Assembly: GCA_005281725.1 (NCBI GenBank)
Contig: SSBO01000001.1
Span: 3,580,399-3,644,398 of the forward strand
Reading direction: 5' to 3'
Length of the DNA: 64,000 bases
Source: Wuchereria bancrofti
Taxonomy: Eukaryota; Nematoda; Chromadorea; Rhabditida; Onchocercidae
Positions within the stretch are counted from its first letter, which is position 1, and each line of letters starts with the position of its first letter. Of this stretch, positions 36,337-47,589 are shown piece after piece. The notes under the pieces were generated by a model. It made no database searches and had not been told where the DNA came from. It worked only from the letters and a program-made list of their open reading frames with translations. Both the position numbers and the translations under genes were made by a program.

Positions 36337-36479
36337 TCAATTTACTGCACTGAGCGATTCTAATACTTAGTTCGTCAGAGATGCCTATTTGCAGAAGCAC
36401 CGCAGGATATGATTTGCTTTTCTAAACAGAAGTATTGCTTCTTTCAGTTCGTATTTTATATTAAAGATAAAAAAAATCA

Positions 36480-36485
36480 AATAAA
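36480..36485 (+). terminator. AATAAA polyadenylation signal of mevalonate kinase
   Basis: A hexamer lies about 144 bp after the mvk-1 stop, on the same strand. Confidence 0.5.
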
Positions 36486-39295
36486 TTGATGGTTGCACAA
36501 GTTAATTTAAATTTCCTTTTTATTTGCTTGTTTGTTTCCGATTTTTTAAAAAGTTTCATAAGAAAGGATTGGAGCAAAACATGAAAATCTCTTGGGTCTT
36601 TAAATGACCACTGGACTATATCACTTTATCTTTTATGTAAGAGCGACGTTCACTAATAGACTCACACGTCTAAGATTTAATCCAAGAATCACGAAGTTTT
36701 GACTTTTCAATTTTTCAGGAGAATAATTCTCAGAAAATCGAAATGAATTTGTTAGTCTTGCTCTTGTCTGTTGGTGTAAATCTTAAGTATTGATCGTAGT
36801 AAAATGGCAGTAAGCTTTTATTTATTCGTCCTGTTTGGGCTGGCTTCATCAAGATCCACTGCCTCCTTCATTTTTATTCTCTTTATCATCTCGAACAATT
36901 TGAGGCATTGTTCCTTAATCAAATGGTTACCAAAAAATGCAGGAACTGAGTTCATTTCTTTTTTTGCTCTATGTTCAGTATTATCACTGATTTTTTTTTC
37001 TTTTTGGAGAGAATTCACTAAGCTGTGTTACACACAAATCAATTTAGCAGACATTTCTCCTTTTTATTGTTTACGGGTAGTTTCGCAGAGGACTTTGAAA
37101 TTTTCAGAATTAAATTTTTTATTTGCTATTCGAATCATTTCAAATTCAGTGAATATTATGGTGACATTGTATTTTCATGTCTATAGTTTTGTCAGAATCC
37201 CCATTTATGTCGAATACATGTGTACCTAACATAGGGCGTTTATATTCAACATTATGGTGCGTTCATGTGTGTGATTTTTTGCGATAATCACTTTGTAGTA
37301 GTTACTGAACATAACATTCGCTTAAATTCAATTTTTCTACTGCCACCAGAGCATTATAACGCATCTGGTGCGGCCGTATTTACTGCATTTTCTTGTTCGT
37401 GAAAAGTAGTCAGTGTAAAGTTATCAATTAGTGTTTAGATTGTTAAGGATGACCCCTACATTGTGACTGTGCTTTCACCAGGTTCTGATACCGGTAAGTT
37501 CAATTCACCGTCATTCCGCCTTTCCATTTTATTGAAGAGATTCTTTTCAGATGTTTTTTACCAACAGCTCTGATGACTGACTTTAATTCATCCCTAATAA
37601 TTTAAAAGAAAATTTACTTAAATCAATTCTTTTATATGACGGAGCTCATATATGCATCTTTAGAACAAGTTCGTTTGAGCGTAGTTCTCTAAATTTATCG
37701 ATGCTCAAATAATTTTGCATTGTTTTTTACCTTTTTATCGTTCCTGTATAGGTCTAATATTTTTCAAACACTAATTACCAAGAGAATTGAAAGTTCTGTA
37801 ATTCTAGAAATTGGGAGATTTTAGTTTCGTTTGTAATATAATAAGCGAAAGAAGTTTTCAGTTCAGTAATTCATTTATTGGCTATTGCAAAAATAGGCGT
37901 AAACTGCAAGTGTTTAGTATTGTTAGCTTGCTGATGAAAAGTTGAGTGAAAAAATTCATAATTTTAAGGGAAAACGATTCGTAGGTTAGGGTCAGATGGA
38001 AGAAACAGTGAAATAAAAAGAATATCAAAGATTAGCGACAAAAAGAAACTGTCCCGTTCGTGGTAATTCACAAACAGGTAGATGAGACGCTCCCTTTATG
38101 TTCGCAGTAATTGTGTTCTTGACGTGTACTGTTTTTAATCTTTAAAGATGGATAAGTTGCGTAGTAGCTTTGCATGTTGATTAGCTGTCGTCTACACTCA
38201 AACGCATGATACACACTTTGTTCAGGAAAGTTGCAGACAGGATTTATTGATTTGTTGTTTTGAAGATTACTGTGAACTTCGAAAGTACCGGTGAGATTCC
38301 GTTATATGTCATCTTTCTGCTGATGGAAGTGTTGCTAATGCGTTGTTTTTCAGATATATCAAATAAAGATTTCATTTAACTTGTCGTTTCATTTGTTATT
38401 CCAACAAATCTACGAAACACTTTACGAGATTCGGTTTTCCTAGTTCAAATTTTAACTTTTCATTCAACATCCCTCATTTCTTGAGAATTACAAGTATGTT
38501 AGACGTTTGGATACTACCTCACTCTGAGTGGAAGGTGGATCACTACAATTTAGGCTGTTTTTACAGAGCAATAGCGATGATTATTTATTAATTAGGGTGT
38601 CACCACATGAGATGTCAGTTGGTAAAGATTGAAATGAAGAAACGAAATAATGTATGGGATTCTTAGTTTACAAACGGAGGAAAGTTTTGAGAAGACACTA
38701 CAAAGAGATGAGAATAAGATTTAAATGAAACATGAAATCTGCTTCACTGGAATCCATCAATGATAACTTCCAAATAATCTGACGGTCGCAAAGTATGTTC
38801 TGAGAATGAGAATTCAATAAATTCGGCGAAACTACTCCACATATTGATTTAGTTACTAAATTGTATATGAAGTGCTTGAATTTAACTGCTGACAAAAGGT
38901 ATTTTCAAAATTTTGGGATATTTCTTTTTGGGTTATTTCTTCTTTATGGATCGAAGGAGAAGCAATTCATAATGCTAGGATTGTGTTGCAGATATCTCTG
39001 AAAACTCCCATTCTTAAGTATATAAGCAGAATTTTCCACTATTTATTGATCTAAAAAAAGAATTTGCATATTTTTCAAGGTTCGAGTAAATAATATTGTT
39101 CAAAGCAGTTTTCGTAGGAACTTTTGCAGTGAGCGGCCAGTGTTTCACACCTTTGCTGCAATAAATGTATAGGTTCGTGAACCAGTAAGTATTTCTTCTT
39201 GATTCAATTTATCTGCTTCATTTAGTTATTTACTTGCACGCTCATTTTCGAACAGCTAGCTTGTTGATTTGTTCTGTTATACTTCTTTTATTAGG
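36486..39295. other. intergenic region with one possible isolated exon
   Basis: Mostly no coding signal. A 141-codon open frame at 36804-37229 is hydrophobic and Phe-rich with no family resemblance. A short exon-like piece at 37439-37493 is listed separately. Confidence 0.45.
37439..37493 (+). other. possible orphan exon, part of a speculative Lys-rich exon chain
   Basis: The piece is bounded by acceptor GTGTTTAG and a perfect donor GTAAGT. It reads IVKDDPYIVTVLSPGSDT and leaves in phase 1. It would join in phase to 44958-44981 (GGKKSKHD) and then to 49258-49313 (GRKSKKKKDGGLKRSDLT, stop). No start codon or upstream exon was found. Chance phase agreement is quite possible. Confidence 0.2.
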
Positions 39296-40919
39296 ATGAT
39301 GATTACTATTCCAGAGATGCTGGTCGAAATTGAACAGACTGTGGGTTTCTTAGCTTCATTCTTATATGGAACGATTCCTCGTCGGTATATCGCTTCGGAG
39401 ATTCTCATATTAAATTTCAACTACCTCACGGAAAACAAAAACATTTCTTACCCTACAGGGAAACTTTTACAGCAAAAGGAATCAAAATGAAGGAAATAGA
39501 GAGGATTAGATTTGTAAGGAAAAACTTTCGTTCTAGTAAAATGGTATGCTTTAATTAATAAATCCTTAGCCGCATTGATACATTTGCTGAGATCTTGGCT
39601 AATCGGTTGCTGGAACGCTTGATGGATCAGTCTCGTCCACCAAAAATTTGCCATTTAGTCGTTAATGTTGCCGGGAAAAGTGACCCTCTCATTCAAGATG
39701 TAAGTCCATTAAGAAAAACTGATTTCAATTCATCTAGTTCGATTTCAGCTTTCCATTCATAGATTCACAAATGTTAAGTGGATATAAAAAACGGAAAAGA
39801 CCTGATTGAAAAGATATGTCCTTTCCTTTTCGAGAGGAAGGCCGGAAAGCTTTCAGGCAGCTGAAGAAGCATACATGGATTTGACAGAAATGCAGTCTCT
39901 TCTTCCCAACAATTTGATTGTTGAGATGCGGCAGGGCTTTGTTAACGCAATCAATGCAGATACCGGTCAAACCAAAACAATCTACCCAGAACCAAGAACT
40001 TTGTTTCTTAAAAGCCAAGATAAGTGAGACAAAAACAATTTATAGATGCTACATAGGCTTGCATGAAATTTGCATTACTTAAAGTTAAACTTGGAAATTT
40101 AAATTTATTTCCCTTTAGTAAGTTAAAAAAATATTTCAGAAGGTGTACGTCGTTTTCGCAATCGCTCCGCTTTCTCGCCCAATTCGAAAAGTCGTTATGG
40201 ACAAGAAACAAAAAGACGTCCCTTGCTACGCATCGAATATGAATATCGATGTCTGGGTGCAGAAAATAAACCAGTGAGCTCCGAGATTTTAAAGATTGTA
40301 CCTCTCCCTAACAAGAACTTTTTTCCCTGTTTCTCACTTTATTGATAATTATTCAGTGTGGACGGCCATATTTTGAACTGCAGCGGGAAGATGCAGTCTA
40401 CACAGCTCAGGCCTTTGCTGCAACGCGTTTTGGATCTACCAAGCTTAAAAGTCATCAGGTTCCGTCTTTACAGATTGTTTTACTTTATATAGAAAAAGTA
40501 AACATGTGTGGAAACTCGCATAGCTAAGAAAAAAATGGTGTTCAAACAGCGGAGTTATGATCTCAGGTATGTTTCGTGCAATCCTTATTTTGAGGAATAG
40601 AATTGATCTCAAGCAGTTACGATTCTTGGGTTACGCAGTACCTAACATTTGTACCCATAATTTTATTTTAATTGGTATTGCGTAAAAATTTCAGGGTGTG
40701 GATGCCGGCAATGGCTATCATCCGTACACGACACCATCACTGTATGCGTATCTCCAGCTGCTGATTTTCTTGAACGCATTAGGATGCCTAACGGTCTGGT
40801 CTGAAAAACTAGAGCAGGAACTCGATAATATGAAAGATGTCAGTTTGCTAATGTTCCTTACATCGGAATTTACAAGCTTAAAGAGCGGAAAATCAAAAAA
40901 AAATCGGAAATATCTGTAA
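39296..40919 (+). CDS. fog-3: Tob/BTG-family protein, fog-3-like
   Basis: Tob/BTG proteins bridge the CCR4-NOT deadenylase to mRNA-bound partners; the nematode member FOG-3 specifies sperm fate in the C. elegans germline. Proposed exons: 39296-39384, 39570-39699, 39857-40023, 40140-40273, 40357-40458 and 40695-40919. The Tob-domain pattern is clear: EIEQTVGFLASFLYGTIPRR joined to RIDTFAEILANRLLERLM, then GKSDPLIQDAAEEAYMDL and LLPNNLIVEMRQGFV. Exon 5 carries AQAFAATRFGSTKLKSH, close to the TFAATKFGSTKMKN motif of Tob1/Tob2. One junction fails: the only donor of exon 3 (GT at 40024) leaves phase 2, but the plausible frame of exon 4 (RRFRNRSAFSPNSKSRYG), which alone feeds exon 5 in phase, needs phase 1. 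The ATG follows TTATTAG by one base, probably a trans-splice site. The symbol is assigned by family plus the nematode context; orthology is not proven. Confidence 0.7.
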
Positions 40920-41208
40920 ATGATATTAAAAACCATTTAAATTTTAGGAAGCCTACATGCGACAGCATGAAAATAACTTTAATGTATCGTTTGGGAAAGA
41001 GTTATAAAAAAGACTGTAACAATGGTAAGCTGAAAGTGATTCAGATATTTATGCATTTACATGAACTATCCGATCAATAACAACTACAACAAATGGCATT
41101 AGTCTAATCCTATATTTGAGTATTACCTTGATTCTTATTATAGAGATCATAACTGTCCCTAGAACAAAATCTGGGACTGAATATATTCAAATGTTTGATT
41201 CAAATCAC

Positions 41209-41214
41209 AATAAA
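41209..41214 (+). terminator. AATAAA polyadenylation signal, probably of the fog-3-like gene
   Basis: A hexamer lies about 290 bp after the proposed stop. The next gene downstream is on the opposite strand. Confidence 0.4.
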
Positions 41215-41619
41215 ATAGACTCCGCTATGCAAGCAACAAAAAAGTAAAAAATGACAGCAGGAAAAATAATGAGATTTCATTGACGGCCATCAAAAGCATG
41301 ACGGCCATTTCAGTCAAGCTCAGTTACTATCACTCTCCAGACTCACTTTTTAATTATTCTTTGAATAAAGTAAATTTTAGTTTATCTCCTTTTTTTTGAG
41401 TGTTTTTTTTTTTGAATGTATATATCATCACTTCCATCATTTTCTCTGCTATCGACATATTTATTTTAAAAACATTTTGCTCTGACTTGATACCCAACCG
41501 ACACAGATTTCTGTTGACAAAGAAAAGTAGCCTATTTCACATGGACCCTATCAAATCCTATTGTAACTTTTCTGCTTTTTAAAAGGATATTTCGTCTTAA
41601 ACTATGAAAAACTTCATTA

Positions 41620-42939
41620 TCAATCGTCACTATTATCATCACTATCACCATCAGCTTCATTTCCACGAACCTTTTCCCTGATTCCTTTCACCAACTTCGC
41701 AACAGTAGTACCAGAACCTCGTAAGTAGGAAGGCCCGTTGTATTCCAGTACTTTGCTCCTATAAACGTACATTATTTCCCATTATTCAAGAAGTAAAAGG
41801 AAAATAAAAAACAGAAAACAGCTGCAAAATCCCGATACAGAATTAAATACAAGAATCCAAATAAAGCAAAAAGTTGTTTAAAATACCACGAAAGTCTCCA
41901 TTCAAGAGTTTCGGTTCTGAATTCATCTTTCCCACCCAAATCATCAAATCCCCGTAGGTAATCAACCGTATTCGAATTAATAACTACAACAATTGTTGGG
42001 ATAACACGTATTTTGAGTCGTGTAGTGACAAATGGAAACTGAAATCTTCGTAAACTTGACTTATTTATAATTTTGATTTTAATTGTACCGCATTTTAAAA
42101 CATGTGTCAATAATTTCGTGTTAATATTTATCTGAAATTGCTATAGATTCTTTTAAAACTATAACATGCGCACCAATATAACTGAATTTCATTACGCACT
42201 TCCTATAAGATAAGGACAAATAATCCTTAAATTCAGCAACTCCATAGAAATATCAAGCAAGTTTAGATCTGTAAATCACAGTACAATACATTAATACACT
42301 AATAAAGCCACTGAAATCCCTGACCTTTTCAGCATTAGCATAAATAAATCGAGTTTCCAGATGTTTCGCAGCAATTTTTTCCAGATGTTTATTAAAAATT
42401 TTACACCGTTCGGTGGTAGGTAAATAAAAATGACACACAACTTTGGCAGACTTCTTCACAACGTCAAAGAAATTTCGTTCATCCAGAATTTCTTCATATG
42501 CACCGTGGCCATTTTTAAGCCATTCCTGAAGTAATGATTATCGAGGAAATAGAGGACATAGGCTAAAATGTAGAAAGCCGTAAGATAACGAAGAAATCTG
42601 AAATAGCAAATCAAATATATTTTTTATGAGAAGTGACGAATGTAAATTGGCAGATAAGCACTGATAAGTGGTAAATAGTGTTTATTTTCAAGTGAAGCTA
42701 GTGGGTGATTGAAAGGAATGTCGAAACAAGAAAAATATTATACTAATTATTATTCGAAAACTTGCCTGCTTTTGCAGCTGCTTCTTTTTCAGTTCTTGAA
42801 GACGTTTCTTTCGTATTGCTTCCAAATCGTTCTCATCCAAATTATCGTATTTTTCTATCTGACGATCAACTTCTTTCTCAGCTATTGTTACTACTTTAAG
42901 TAATTGCTCACCGAGTATTTTTTCCGTCGAATGATCCAT
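41620..42939 (-). CDS. txdc-9: thioredoxin-domain protein TXNDC9 (phosducin-like family), 220 aa
   Basis: TXNDC9 is a cytosolic phosducin-like protein that binds the CCT/TRiC chaperonin and modulates folding of actin and tubulin. Exons: 42939-42766, 42525-42325, 42038-41890 and 41758-41620 (stop TGA). Translation aligns with human TXNDC9 (226 aa) throughout: a charged N-terminal helix (DNLDENDLEAIRKKRLQELK), junction QKQEWLKNGHGAYEEI, thioredoxin core KVVCHFYLPTTERCKIF with HLETRFIYANAEK, the cis-proline segment KIRVIPTIVV, TETLEWRL, and an acidic tail (ADGDSDDNSDD). As in the family, no CxxC redox pair is present: a single Cys stands in the active-site loop (ERC), so it is not an oxidoreductase. 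Intron 1 begins GCAAGT, a GC-AG intron fixed by family alignment on both sides. It is convergent with the fog-3-like gene. Confidence 0.92.
42761..42765 (-). other. non-canonical GC splice donor (GC-AG intron) in txdc-9
   Basis: Exon 1 ends CAG and the intron starts GCAAGT. No GT donor is nearby that would keep the conserved QKQ|EWL junction, and the acceptor TACTTCAG is normal. Confidence 0.8.
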
Positions 42940-43499
42940 CTGTCTTGAAAGCAATCAATGGTACTGGTACCCCTGCAATAGTAACATACGGAAAATTACC
43001 ATTAGAAAGCATCTTTCCAAATGGAGATATACTGGAGAAACTGGAGATGAATGACAATTGGTTAGTGTTCGAATCGCCGCCACACCTTTCCTTTTAGTAA
43101 AGAACAGCAAGCTCTTGCGTAGAGCGAAGAAGTTGTAGCGATTGTTTGTTTTATCCTTTGGACTGGTCTTCATTCCTTTCAGCACATCCTTTTTCCCAGA
43201 CTGGAAATCCCAGTAAAATATGACAGCTATCTACTGAGGCTTTTTTAGCGTTCATACAGATTTCAATCTTTTTGTTATAAACTATTACAGAATGTCACAG
43301 ATTCAAATGCTTTCTTTCCTCTGATGTGCATATTTTAAGTTGACCTTAAGGCGGCCTTTCCGTGGCCATCGCCATTTTAGCCTATTTGAAAAAGAATTGG
43401 AACTTATCCATTCTGTCCTTCCAATTCTTCTTTATATTTTGGAAAGATATTTTATCGAAGACTTTCTATTTCCGAACGAAACAATTACTTCTGTCTGCA

Positions 43500-43584
43500 C
43501 TTTATCACCTGACTACTACTCACCTTACAACTTTATCACCTGACTACTACTCACCTTACTGACTACTACTCACCTTACAACTTT
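43500..43584 (+). repeat. 31-bp tandem repeat, about 2.7 copies
   Basis: The unit starts CTTTATCACCTGACTACTAC; copies begin at 43500 and 43531, followed by a third partial copy from 43559 that lacks the first nine bases or so. The copies are almost identical, so the expansion is recent. Confidence 0.85.
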
Positions 43585-44577
43585 GAATATTTGTTCTGCT
43601 TGATATCGACTGCATAAAATTAGCTATCCATTCCTCGCAGTATTAATGCCTGATTCTCTCTGTTACTGATTGACCTATGTTCCTTGTTAATTCTGAGATA
43701 TCTGTACTCAACTTCCGTAGACATGTGAGAATATCAGCCATAGCATTTATTCGTCACGACTGCAATCTATTCTTTATTTGTCCCAGGTTGATAAATGAAA
43801 AAAAAAAGACATCTTAAACTCTGTGTAACCTTTCTGTGAAGTAAAAATTATCTAAAATTTAAGGCGAAATTTTCCAGGGAAGCTTTAATTTTATTTTCCC
43901 ATTAAACTCTCACGGACTGTGTCTCCTGAATTTCATCGATATTTATGATTACATGTGAGAATACCAGGTATAGCATTCACTGTTACAAAGATGTAATGAC
44001 TAAACCGGTTAACCGCAGCGGCACTCAACCGTTTCATTCTTTTATTGCAATTTTTCTATTCGTCTTCTTCTTTGCTACTAAAATCAAATTTAATTTTCAT
44101 TATATGAATCATGACGCCGTGAGTTGGAGAATAGAATAAGTATCTTAAGGTGCTTAAGGTGTATATATTAGTACAAGTAGTCTTTTCTATAAGATAATTT
44201 CTTACTTGCAAGGAAAATGAGATTAGGCAAAGATGCTTTGGAATTTAGTTCAAAATGTATGTTGCCTTAAACAGAATTTTAAATTAACTTGGCCGTTCTC
44301 AAAATGACAGCTTGTAAGCTCTCGTTTCGTCCTTCAGTGGATTCATTCTCATAATTAGTTATAATCAAGCACTAAGAACTTTAAATCAGTGCTAGGTGGA
44401 AGGGTTGTCTTTGGGGATTTTTCTGTTTCAGACTGTCAACTGAGTAGTTAATTGACACTGTCGGGTGGAACTGAACATTCCAAAAGTAATGGTGCATTAT
44501 ACTGAACAGGTGATATAAGGATAAGATGGAACAATTGTTTTCAACTTATTGACGCTTCCTGCTTTTAGTCTGATAAG

Positions 44578-44602
44578 TTTTTTTTTTTTTTTTTTTTTTT
44601 TT
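44578..44602 (+). repeat. poly-T homopolymer (about 25 nt)
   Basis: An uninterrupted T run is followed by a purine-rich GGAGAGGGGGGAGAGAG stretch. It could be the A-tail end of an old retrocopy inserted on the minus strand, but no body is recognisable. Confidence 0.8.
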
Positions 44603-44957
44603 GGAGAGGGGGGAGAGAGAGGGAAGGAGGCGGGAATTGATGGAATATATCGAAGGAATGTTTGTTGACTTCCCCGTTTCTTTTTATTTTTCATTTCTTC
44701 ATATTGCTAACCTGGCTGATCCTCTTCCTCATTTAGAATTATTTTTTTTACATCAGCTTTGTCATTAATCTTCTCTGTCTGTGATCATCTCTTTTATCCT
44801 TCCATTTTTTTCGACACCTCTATAACTCTATAATCCTGATGTAAGTTACTGAGTGAATAAACAAACAGATCATTATGTTTCCAAATCTCTGAAAATTTCT
44901 TCTTATTCGTGTATTTGTCCCACGTCGATAAGTGCTAATTTTTAATTTCAGTTTCAG

Positions 44958-44981
44958 GTGGCAAGAAGAGCAAGCATGATG
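44958..44981 (+). other. possible 24-nt micro-exon (Lys-rich)
   Basis: It is bounded by a duplicated TTTCAG and by donor GTTAGT. In phase 1 it reads GKKSKHD and would splice in phase to 49258. It sits just before the start of the 45044 gene, so it may instead be 5' UTR of that gene. Confidence 0.2.
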
Positions 44982-45043
44982 GTTAGTAATAGAGTAGTAG
45001 TAGTAACGACAATAATTTTACCATAGAACGAAATTGTTTCTTA

Positions 45044-47589
45044 ATGAATGAAAATGGCCGAAATGTTAGTACTGTAATGGTCGAAAAGCGGTTAAGCCAA
45101 AGAGTGGATGGTGGTATGAAAAGCCAGCAATTTACATCACCCCAGAGAGAACAAATAGGATTTCTTCGAAGAACATTCAGCTTTCAGGTTTTATTTTCAT
45201 ATTTTCAGTGTTTCATTCTTGAATTTGATTCGAAGTAGATATCTGACCCAACTCTTTTCTGTTTCATTTGTTGGAAAAAATGTTTAGTATATAGTATATA
45301 TTTAGTATATATCTCTAAATCACTGAAATTCTCACTATTCGCTATAATTCTCGAATCGAGAAGATCATGTGCTTTTTTATTTAATGCTATTAAATTTATT
45401 TTTTCGAAGTTTGCTAGAATTCTCAACAATTTTGATTTTCAGAGGTACTATTTTTGAAAATTTCATAAGTTTTGTGTTGTTCGAAAATAGTACAACTGCT
45501 ATTCTCATGTCTAAGGCGTTCAATTAGGAAAGAATGAAGGCAGAAGGAGGCTGGAAAAAAGAAATAAACTAATTATTAGTATACTAAAGTGCAGTTGAAT
45601 AAGCAAAAGTTCTTACTCGGAAGTGATTAATCAGTTTTTTGCATATTTGTTCATTTTAGAAAGTTATGTTTCTGATATTTTGAAAGCAGCTCAGCTTTAT
45701 CGACTGGAAGTCAACCGTGAGTTGACAGCTTCATTGACAGCTTGTTCATTCTTAATAATTTTTTTAATTTTCTGTAGTGCATTAAATGGAATGATTTAAT
45801 GGTCAATATCGTTAATTTTGGAAAGAGGGAGGATTAATGCTATGTATGTGCCACTGTTTGGAATTTGTCCGAGAAAGATGTCGGCAATCCTGATGAAAGA
45901 TGTAGTTGGTCTGGAATGAAATTTTAAAGAAATGTATGAATGAAAAGTTTAGTAATGGCATTTTTTTTTTAAACTTAAAAGGTTGTAATTTGTCAGCTGC
46001 TAATTTTATGTAGATGAAAATCATTGAAAGTCTGCATCTCCTCATTTTTCAATTCCTTCGGCTAGATACTTAGTTATATGATGCTATAATGTTTGTTTGA
46101 TCGAATTGTGTATTAGCCACCAACAATTATCATCAAAGTTTGTGAAAATTGTATTTCCTAATTTTCTCGTTTATTATTATTATTTTGAAATGTTGCTACA
46201 GGAGAATTGAATATTGACATGAGAAATGGCATAATTCAAAAGTATTTTGGCAGTAATATTACCTGATTGAATTACGAGATGTTGTGTTTTCTTTTTCTAC
46301 TTTTCCGAATAGCTTCAATATTTTATTTTAGTTTCAGTCATTTTTAACTAAAACTGTATTTCTAATTTTTTCAGATTGGAAAAACAAAAGAGTTGTTTAA
46401 GCTGGATTCTGAAACTAGTGCAATGATTAAACTTCGATATAAAGACGTCTCAAAACATGTCATTTGGCGAGATTGCGCACTACCTGAGGAATACAATTGG
46501 AGTTGTTTGGTTAGTGATATGTTTCGTATTTTCAAAAACAAAAATTTTCAAAAAAGTTTATTGCTAATTGTAGCATATTTTAGAGATTACTGCTTCCGAA
46601 AACCTTTCTCATATGGCATCGTATGCTCCTTTCCACTATTTTTTGATTACATTTGTCTTTTCTATTCAGGCAAATGTCTAATCCTGTTCCTGTCTCATGA
46701 GAAATGAAATACCGTTTAGTGTTTTCTTTTTCATTTTTTTTAATGTGAATGTTCTTTGTTTTCTTGAAGTAATGAGCAGTTCTATGAATTTCCAGACTTT
46801 AAATTCGGGTCATTCCAAACGTGCGGCTATTCGTTATAGTCATGCTGGTAATCATCAGGCTACAATTTTAAGGCATAAAGATGCTAGCGCTACTGGAAAA
46901 GATTTGGCCATTGTGCCTTTTGGTTCACCAAAAACATTTCCAAGAACTAAGGTCTCTATTACATGTAGTAATAATAAAGGCAGTTCTTTTATTTTTTTTT
47001 CATCTTGGTAATTGAAAAAGATTTGTTTTTGATCTGAGGTTTTCTGTTTTTTTTTTCTTTTCCTGCTTGAAAAAAATTTGCCTGAAAAAACTTTTGTTCA
47101 GTTGTCAGTAAATAGTAAGCTGTGAGTTGTAAATTGTTGGACATCGCGAAACAGTCCATCCTTCCACTTATTTTCAACCCATCCTTGCAAAATTATGGTT
47201 TCAAGAATTTGCTTACCAAATCTTTAAATTTTTAATCCGAGCGAAATTTTTTTCAGCATCAAAGGCAGCAACTGTTTTGTACTATTTATCCTACCCAAAC
47301 TTTGCCATCGACAAGTTTGGTAAAGAATGAAGAGGGAAAACGAGCCAGCCGAACCACATTGATGGATCCAAGAGCTAAAACCAATGAAACGATAGTGGAT
47401 ATTGAAGATGATCAGACACCGATCCTGAAGCGGATTATCAATTCGGTGAGACGTTCCGAATCTAGCGATGGAAATGAATCAATTGTTAACCTGACAGCGC
47501 CACGTATAGAAGATGAATCTGGTTTTTGTGAGAGTGATGTTACCAATCGTGATGATATAGAACCTGATTTGCAGATTTGGAGATTGTAA
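45044..47589 (+). CDS. orphan protein, 255 aa, four exons
   Basis: Exons 45044-45187, 46375-46509, 46796-46951 and 47257-47589 (stop TAA) are all phase 0, giving 255 residues. An in-frame stop just before the ATG and a CATAG acceptor upstream support the start. The N-terminus is polar and basic (PQREQIGFLRRTFSFQ); the second exon carries a compact segment (LKLRYKD-like, then VIWRDCALPEEYNWSCL) that could be part of a small folded domain; the third is basic (HSKRAAIRYSHAGNHQATIL); the last is acidic and disordered (VDIEDDQTPILKRIINSV ... DDIEPDLQIWRL). No known family is recognised. The four symmetric exons argue for a real gene. Confidence 0.55.

Larger units (their letters stand above)
42940..44957. 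other. intergenic region with simple repeats
   Basis: No supported gene. It holds a 31-bp tandem repeat (43500-43584), a poly-T run (44578-44602) and AT-rich DNA. Open frames on both strands here overlap the repeats or lack splice support. Confidence 0.5.

Noticed and set aside
36804..37229. 141-codon open frame, hydrophobic and Phe-rich
   Set aside because: No domain, no splice signals that suit it, and the overlapping reverse frame is also open; most likely chance in T-rich DNA.
40140..40273. Alternative exon 4 reading of the fog-3-like gene (VYVVFAIAPLSRPIRKVV...)
   Set aside because: It leaves in phase 2, which puts the strongly conserved next exon out of frame; the Arg/Ser reading leaves in phase 0 as required.
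42955..43185. 76-codon minus frame upstream of txdc-9
   Set aside because: It has low-quality composition, no acceptor/donor logic and no similarity; the txdc-9 ATG at 42939 fits the family start.
44578..44650. Poly-T plus purine stretch as the tail of a retrotransposon
   Set aside because: No transposase, reverse transcriptase, target-site duplication or repeat body could be seen nearby.
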